Below are positions 59,939 through 64,000 of a DNA stretch of 64,000 nt, piece after piece. The first letter of the stretch is position 1, and every line of letters begins with the position of its first letter. The position numbers and the translations under genes were made by a program. Origin of the DNA: Opitutia bacterium ISCC 52 (GTDB lineage: Bacteria > Verrucomicrobiota > Verrucomicrobiia > Opitutales > UBA2995); NCBI GenBank assembly GCA_014529675.2, contig CP076040.1, forward strand, positions 2,251,894 to 2,315,893, given 5' to 3'. Below the pieces are notes generated by a model. That model had not been told where the DNA came from and made no database searches. It worked only from the letters and a program-made list of their open reading frames with translations.

Positions 59939-61267
59939 CTAACCGACCGCTTTGATCTTCCACCCACGGCGGTATTTCTTGGATACAAATGCGTTAGCTT
60001 CTTCGAGATTGGTAAAACGAAGGGCATCCGAATCCCACTCCAATGTTTCACCTTTAAACTGCTGGGCGATGTTACCTAAATTAACAGCTTCCGTAAGAGG
60101 ACCTGCATAGTCAAAGCCATCTGAAGGTTGTTTACCTGAAATGCATCCATCGACAAAGCCATGGTAGTGATTCAAGTCCTCTGCCACTTCGACACTTCCT
60201 TCCGGGTAATTTTCCTCGGGGTAAAAGATCGGAGCACCAATATGAGGAACAGCGACACTGCCCTCAGTCCCAATGATCAAGGATCCATTCGTAGGCAGCG
60301 CGGTCGTTTCTGGAACATGAGAGCCAGCAACCGATGGGTACAGTCCTCCATTATACCAAGTAATTCGGATGCGTTCCTTTTCAGTGTATTCAGTTCCAGG
60401 GAATAGATAATTGACCGTCGCCTGTGCTGGCCAGACCTCGTCATTCATTCCGGTATGGTCGGCAACAATCTCAAACGGACCTCCCTTCATGTTCAAGGCA
60501 GAGAATACTGGATCCAGAATGTGGCAACCAAAGTCACCCAAAGCGCCTCCTCCGAAATCCTGAAAATCGCGCCAGCCAAATGGATGGTAAATACCCTCGC
60601 CACCATAAGGACGCTTTTTCGCAACCCCCAGCCAAAGGTCCCAATCCAAGGTAGAAGGTATTTCAAGCTTTCCCTTGGGTCGGTCTATTAAACCTGAGTA
60701 GCCATGTCCGGTTCGTCTAATCCATGAATGCACACGCTTCACTTTGCCGATCTTGCCTTGTTGAATGGCTTTTACAGCCGTGCGATAAGCCGTGTGAGAG
60801 TGAATTTGATTTCCCATGCGGGTAATCACCTTCGATTTGGCAGCCTGCAGCGTCATTTGCCGTGTCTCCCAAACCGTATGCGTCAAAGGTTTTTGGCAAT
60901 GAACATGTTTACCACGCCGCATGGCATCCAAAGCAATATAGGCGTGCATATGATCCGGGGTGGAAACCGTGACGGCATCAATCTGATCGCCCATCGATTC
61001 AAACATCTCTCGGTAATCCTGAAACACCGCGGCTTTTGGCTGAACTTCCAGCGCCTTCTCGGTTCTGGCGAGATCTACATCACACAATGCCACATGAATG
61101 ACACCGGGATGATCTGCCATCTTGGTGATATCCGAATAACCCTTACCATCTGTACCAATAGCGGCGATCTGGAGCTTGAAGTTCAGGTTACTACCCCGGA
61201 CGAATGCAGGAGCAGCAACTAAGGCTGTGGCTGAAGTTTTGAGAAATTGACGACGGGACGTTTTCAT
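59939..61267 (-). CDS. Tat-exported Gfo/Idh/MocA oxidoreductase
   Basis: The product has 442 residues and a Tat signal (TSRRQFLKTSATALVAAPAF). The Rossmann start is LQIAAIGTDGKG, with ALCDVD and TVSTPDHMH following. The catalytic-lysine motif reads QKPLTH in place of EKP, a common variant in exported members. GGGALGDFGCHILDPV is the C-terminal domain motif. It differs clearly from the oxidoreductase at 24929. It is divergent from the DUF1080 gene across 111 bp, and the two may serve the same keto-glycoside pathway (keto-sugar hydrolases of the DUF1080 type act on 3-keto-disaccharides). That link is inferred. Confidence 0.92.
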   Translation of the reverse strand: MKTSRRQFLKTSATALVAAPAFVRGSNLNFKLQIAAIGTDGKGYSDITKMADHPGVIHVALCDVDLARTEKALEVQPKAAVFQDYREMFESMGDQIDAVTVSTPDHMHAYIALDAMRRGKHVHCQKPLTHTVWETRQMTLQAAKSKVITRMGNQIHSHTAYRTAVKAIQQGKIGKVKRVHSWIRRTGHGYSGLIDRPKGKLEIPSTLDWDLWLGVAKKRPYGGEGIYHPFGWRDFQDFGGGALGDFGCHILDPVFSALNMKGGPFEIVADHTGMNDEVWPAQATVNYLFPGTEYTEKERIRITWYNGGLYPSVAGSHVPETTALPTNGSLIIGTEGSVAVPHIGAPIFYPEENYPEGSVEVAEDLNHYHGFVDGCISGKQPSDGFDYAGPLTEAVNLGNIAQQFKGETLEWDSDALRFTNLEEANAFVSKKYRRGWKIKAVG

Positions 61268-61378
61268 AGGGTAACTACAATCTGAACCGCTGAAGGATTG
61301 GATTCAAGCTAGGAAGTTGAACCACCCCAAAAGTAGAATTGCCTTGAGACCTCTCATCGAATGCAAGATACAGAATCT

Positions 61379-62407
61379 ATGAACAAACAGTTTACCCTAA
61401 GAAGTCTAATTATCCTTATTACCTTTTTATCCAGCCAACCTGCACTGCAGGCGATCACTCCCAACTCCGGTTTTTTTGACCGCTGGGCACTGACGATTCC
61501 CAATGGCCGAGCTGGTTGGTTGGAGGTAACCAAGGAGGATGGCTACTACGACGCCAGTATTCTATGGGGAGGCGGTAGCGTTGTCCCGGTCGATAACGTC
61601 GTTTTTCAAGACGCAGACACCATGGTTATTACTCGTTCGAGGGAAGTTAAACGCACAGATTCATCCGGCAAGGTGGTTCGCACCCAGCGATTTTCCCACG
61701 CCATTTATGCGACCATAAACGGTGACGAGCTGGCGTTCACTATTTATGAGCCCCAAATCAATGGCAAAGGCATCAAAGTCTCCGAATTCACTGGCAAACG
61801 CATTCCCCCTCTACCGCCCAAGCCCAATCTAAAAAAAGTTAAATACGGCAAACCCATTGCACTCTTCGACGGCAAGAGCCTCAACAAGTGGAAAATTCTT
61901 GAAGAAAGAGCACCCAATGGATGGAGCGTCAATAATGGCACCTTGTTCAACAATCCGGTGCACAAGGAAGGCGATCCGCATGTTCGCTACGGCAACCTTC
62001 GCACCAAGCAAGAATTTGAAGACTTCAATTTAAAATTAGAAGTCATGGTTCCTGAGAAAGGTAACAGTGGCATCTACTTGAGAGGCATTTATGAAATCCA
62101 GGTTGCTGCTACCTATGGCAAGGGCCTGGACTCCCACTTCATGGGCGGCATCTACAGTCGGGTTGCTCCAGCCATGTTAGCAGAAAAACCTACAGGCGAA
62201 TGGCAAACCTACGACATCACGCTCGTCGATCGACATGCGACGGTGATCCTGAACGGAAAAAAGATTCATGACAACGTGCCTCTACAAGGCTGCACTGGTG
62301 GCGCTCTCTGGTCAGACGAATCGAAACCTGGCCCTATCTACCTCCAAGGTGACCACACTCAGGCCAGCTATCGAAATATCGTACTGACACCGGTGGTTAA
62401 GAAATGA
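61379..62407 (+). CDS. Secreted DUF1080 (3-keto-disaccharide hydrolase-like) protein
   Basis: The product has 342 residues and a signal peptide (LRSLIILITFLSSQPALQA); the start at 61379 is preferred to the open ATG at 61361. An N-terminal beta domain of ~130 residues (FDRWALTIPNGRAGWLEV, then YYDASILWGGGSVVPVDN) is common in this group. The DUF1080 jelly-roll domain follows from about residue 155: IALFDGKSLNKWKI, FEDFNLKLEVMVPEKGNSGIYLRG, YEIQVA and GPIYLQGDHT. Members of DUF1080 include 3-keto-glycoside hydrolases. Its neighbour is the divergent Gfo/Idh gene. Confidence 0.88.
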   Translation: MNKQFTLRSLIILITFLSSQPALQAITPNSGFFDRWALTIPNGRAGWLEVTKEDGYYDASILWGGGSVVPVDNVVFQDADTMVITRSREVKRTDSSGKVVRTQRFSHAIYATINGDELAFTIYEPQINGKGIKVSEFTGKRIPPLPPKPNLKKVKYGKPIALFDGKSLNKWKILEERAPNGWSVNNGTLFNNPVHKEGDPHVRYGNLRTKQEFEDFNLKLEVMVPEKGNSGIYLRGIYEIQVAATYGKGLDSHFMGGIYSRVAPAMLAEKPTGEWQTYDITLVDRHATVILNGKKIHDNVPLQGCTGGALWSDESKPGPIYLQGDHTQASYRNIVLTPVVKK

Positions 62408-62410
62408 GGA

Positions 62411-62517
62411 ATTAATCACTAATGGACACTAATGTACACGAATACTTGGAAACTCTAAAAAGCGTTCTGAGTAACGGCCTTTTTGATTCGTGTCTATTCG
62501 TGTAATTCGTGGTTAAC
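62411..62517. repeat. TTCGTG-type dispersed inverted repeat, copy C
   Basis: The left arm at 62411-62444 (ATTAATCACTAATGGACACT and following) and the right arm at 62485-62517 (GATTCGTGTCTATTCGTGTA and following) are imperfect inverses around a 40-base middle. The right arm ends TTCGTGGTTAAC, as in copy B. It lies between the convergent DUF1080 and sialidase genes. Confidence 0.8.
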
Positions 62518-62539
62518 TTTTACTCCCTAATCTTCATTT

Positions 62540-63787
62540 TTACCTGTCAAACTTCAGCTGATTCAGAGGTCCGTCTGACGAATCCAATTGATCCTCGCCA
62601 TCGGTTAACCATTCCAGGTTGAACGATACGACACTCATGGCCTGGTTTTTGAAGTGATTGCCTTCGAAGCCTTCGATCGTGCCACCTTCGTAAAGAAGGT
62701 GAACCATGGCATCCTCTGTCACGGCCATATCCGAATACCCTGAGATACCCGGATCGACGACCTTGGAAACCGGCCAAGTGTGACCCTCGTCATAGCTCAT
62801 ACGAACGGTCAGGTTAGTACGATGACGATTGCGAGCTGAGCGGGGTGTTGATTGTTTACTGGCCATCCAAGGATCGTGACGACTGTCCGGGTTACAGAAA
62901 AGGATACGGTTTTTGGACTGCGCTGGCTGCATCGAATAGCGAACCATACTGGCAAAACAAATAGGTTCGAAGAAAGCGTCATGAAAGAACGGTTCCGACC
63001 AGTTGGTAGCACCATCTTCACTATAGCTGATCAAGCGACGATAGTTGATGGATTCATTCCGACTATTAAACATCACTCGTCCATCGGCCAATTGAATGAC
63101 CGAGGTTTCGTTAGGTATCACTGAGACGTCGTTGTCCGGAACAGCTACTTCCCCGGCCCTCCAGGTTTTCCCATGATCATCACTGTAGACAGAGACGACA
63201 ATCGAGGGACGGTGCCCACGATGATTCGGTCCGAATTCCTTTCCACCACCATCAGATAGCCAAAACGGAACCACCAATCGCCCGTTCATCATCTGAATGC
63301 CGTGACCCGGTCCCGGGGCCAAAACAACCCAGGGGTAGATCTCTTTGAATTGATCAATAACGGACGTAATCTCGATGGGATCACTCCAACTCAGACCATC
63401 GTCGTCCGACTTTGTGTAGAAACATTTCGCATAGTCGATTTGATAGAGCAGATGCACCTCACCCGTCTCATAATCGGTAATGGGCATCGCGTTGTCGCAA
63501 GGTAGATCACCGTCTTCGACTACCACCTGAAGCGGCTCCCAGGTTTTGCCCATGTCGGTGCTACGTCGCATGACGATATTGATAGGATCCCAGTCACCGC
63601 CTTTTCCTTTTCTAGCCGCAGCAAAGGCCAACAAGGAGCCTTCCTTGGTCGCAACCATGGAAGCGATACGATACGTGAAATACCCGTGGGTGCCAGCTTG
63701 GTAGAGCACCTGGCGATTGATCTCAGGTGCGGCAGTGAGGGCAAGGCCGCACAGCATTAGGGAAATTATTGAGACTATGAACTTCAT
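62540..63787 (-). CDS. Secreted GH33-like sialidase
   Basis: The product has 415 residues and a signal peptide (FIVSIISLMLCGLALTAA). It has the YRI arginine motif (YFTYRIASMVATKEGSLLAFAAAR, with Ala in place of the Pro of YRIP), Asp boxes STDMGKTW, SDDDGLSW, SDDHGKTW and SYDEGHTW, the acidic NETSVIQLADGRVMFNSRN, and GISGYSDMAV with a Tyr. The main catalytic positions are therefore present with some variation. The ATG at 63787 is immediately downstream of a palindrome. It is followed on the same strand, upstream, by a sulfatase gene, so a second sulfated sialoglycan locus may start here. Confidence 0.88.
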   Translation of the reverse strand: MKFIVSIISLMLCGLALTAAPEINRQVLYQAGTHGYFTYRIASMVATKEGSLLAFAAARKGKGGDWDPINIVMRRSTDMGKTWEPLQVVVEDGDLPCDNAMPITDYETGEVHLLYQIDYAKCFYTKSDDDGLSWSDPIEITSVIDQFKEIYPWVVLAPGPGHGIQMMNGRLVVPFWLSDGGGKEFGPNHRGHRPSIVVSVYSDDHGKTWRAGEVAVPDNDVSVIPNETSVIQLADGRVMFNSRNESINYRRLISYSEDGATNWSEPFFHDAFFEPICFASMVRYSMQPAQSKNRILFCNPDSRHDPWMASKQSTPRSARNRHRTNLTVRMSYDEGHTWPVSKVVDPGISGYSDMAVTEDAMVHLLYEGGTIEGFEGNHFKNQAMSVVSFNLEWLTDGEDQLDSSDGPLNQLKFDR

Positions 63788-63793
63788 AAATGG

Positions 63794-63818
63794 GTCGAAG
63801 CTAAAGCAGCTCCTACAG
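63794..63818. repeat. REP-like palindrome in front of the leftward sialidase
   Basis: It reads on the reverse strand as CTGTAGGAGCTGCTTTAGCT followed by TCGAC. It is of the same type as the 39908 element (shared CTGTAGGAGC). It lies 6 bases before the ATG at 63787 and 1 base after the upstream sulfatase stop. Confidence 0.75.
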
Positions 63819-63819
63819 A

Positions 63820-64000
63820 TTAATTGCTACCCTGATACAGAGGATTCGACCTCATCGGATCCGCGCCCACTTCAAGACGCCAAGCCTGTAATTCGGCCAA
63901 GAGTGACTTCGCAACAGCCGAACGTTTGTTAGCCAGGTTGTTTTGCTCACTCACGTCATCGGCCAAGTTGTAGAGTTCAAGCTCTCCGGTGTCATATTTT
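63820..64000 (-). CDS. S1 sulfatase, C-terminal end (cut by window edge)
   Basis: The last 59 codons of a leftward gene are visible. They read YDTGELELYNLADDVSEQNN near the start of the fragment and end WRLEVGADPMRSNPLYQGSN. The ELYNLADD...NLA pattern, followed by a helical tail, is typical of S1 arylsulfatases, where the loop precedes the C-terminus. The active site lies outside the window. It is upstream of, and likely co-transcribed with, the GH33-like gene. Confidence 0.75.
   Translation of the reverse strand, partial: KYDTGELELYNLADDVSEQNNLANKRSAVAKSLLAELQAWRLEVGADPMRSNPLYQGSN

Overview
The window looks like a chromosomal segment of a marine-type, heterotrophic member of the PVC group, most likely Verrucomicrobiota (Opitutae-like). 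This is inferred from gene content: many secreted S1 sulfatases without SusC/SusD, Tat-exported Gfo/Idh/MocA oxidoreductases, a DUF1080 protein, DUF5069 and DUF1152 proteins, a remnant of a PVC-type cytochrome c dehydrogenase, and near absence of Shine-Dalgarno sequences before start codons. No rRNA, tRNA, CRISPR array, insertion sequence or phage gene was recognised.

Layout. 1-5.6 kb: glutamate synthase genes gltB and gltD (gltD runs off the left edge). 6.3-12.3 kb: purine scavenging, with two divergent paralogous NCS2-type permeases, an adenosine deaminase family enzyme, a cytochrome P450 and a truncated methyltransferase. 12.5-14.2 kb: a frameshifted membrane glycosyltransferase. 14.6-21.3 kb: aldo/keto reductase, DUF1152, DUF4350 and BNR/sialidase-like pair, CehA/McbA-type PHP hydrolase, VOC protein. 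21.3-28.9 kb: enolase-superfamily dehydratase with a damaged Tat leader, a sulfatase, a DHFR-like protein, a Gfo/Idh oxidoreductase, DUF5069, a glycosyltransferase and a cupin.

29.1-44.1 kb is the centre of the window, a rightward sulfated-glycan and sialic-acid-like utilisation region: five secreted sulfatases, a GH33 sialidase, a GntR-HTH/LacI-type regulator with a candidate operator, an HpaI-family aldolase, an 838-residue Kelch-mutarotase/sodium-solute-symporter fusion, and an FAD oxidoreductase gene broken by two in-frame stop codons. Several of these genes carry a GC-rich palindrome ending a few bases before the start codon and have similar signal peptides. The proposed logic is extracellular desulfation and sialidase cleavage, periplasmic anomer or epimer handling by the Kelch domain, symport, then retro-aldol cleavage.

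44.2-63.8 kb is mixed: SGNH hydrolase, Tat-exported TIM-barrel protein, rhomboid protease, amidohydrolase, Dabb protein with a clear terminator, cytochrome c pseudogene, RraA-like aldolase, RlmM-like methyltransferase, ppnP and gpt (purine salvage again), frameshifted alpha/beta hydrolase, cupin, spermidine-synthase-like membrane protein, MATE exporter, a second Gfo/Idh oxidoreductase, DUF1080 protein, another GH33-like sialidase, and the 3' end of a further sulfatase at the right edge.

Six loci are broken. Four breaks (one each in four loci) are explained by one base gained or lost in a short G/C run, so either sequence error or slippage is possible. Two loci contain in-frame stops.
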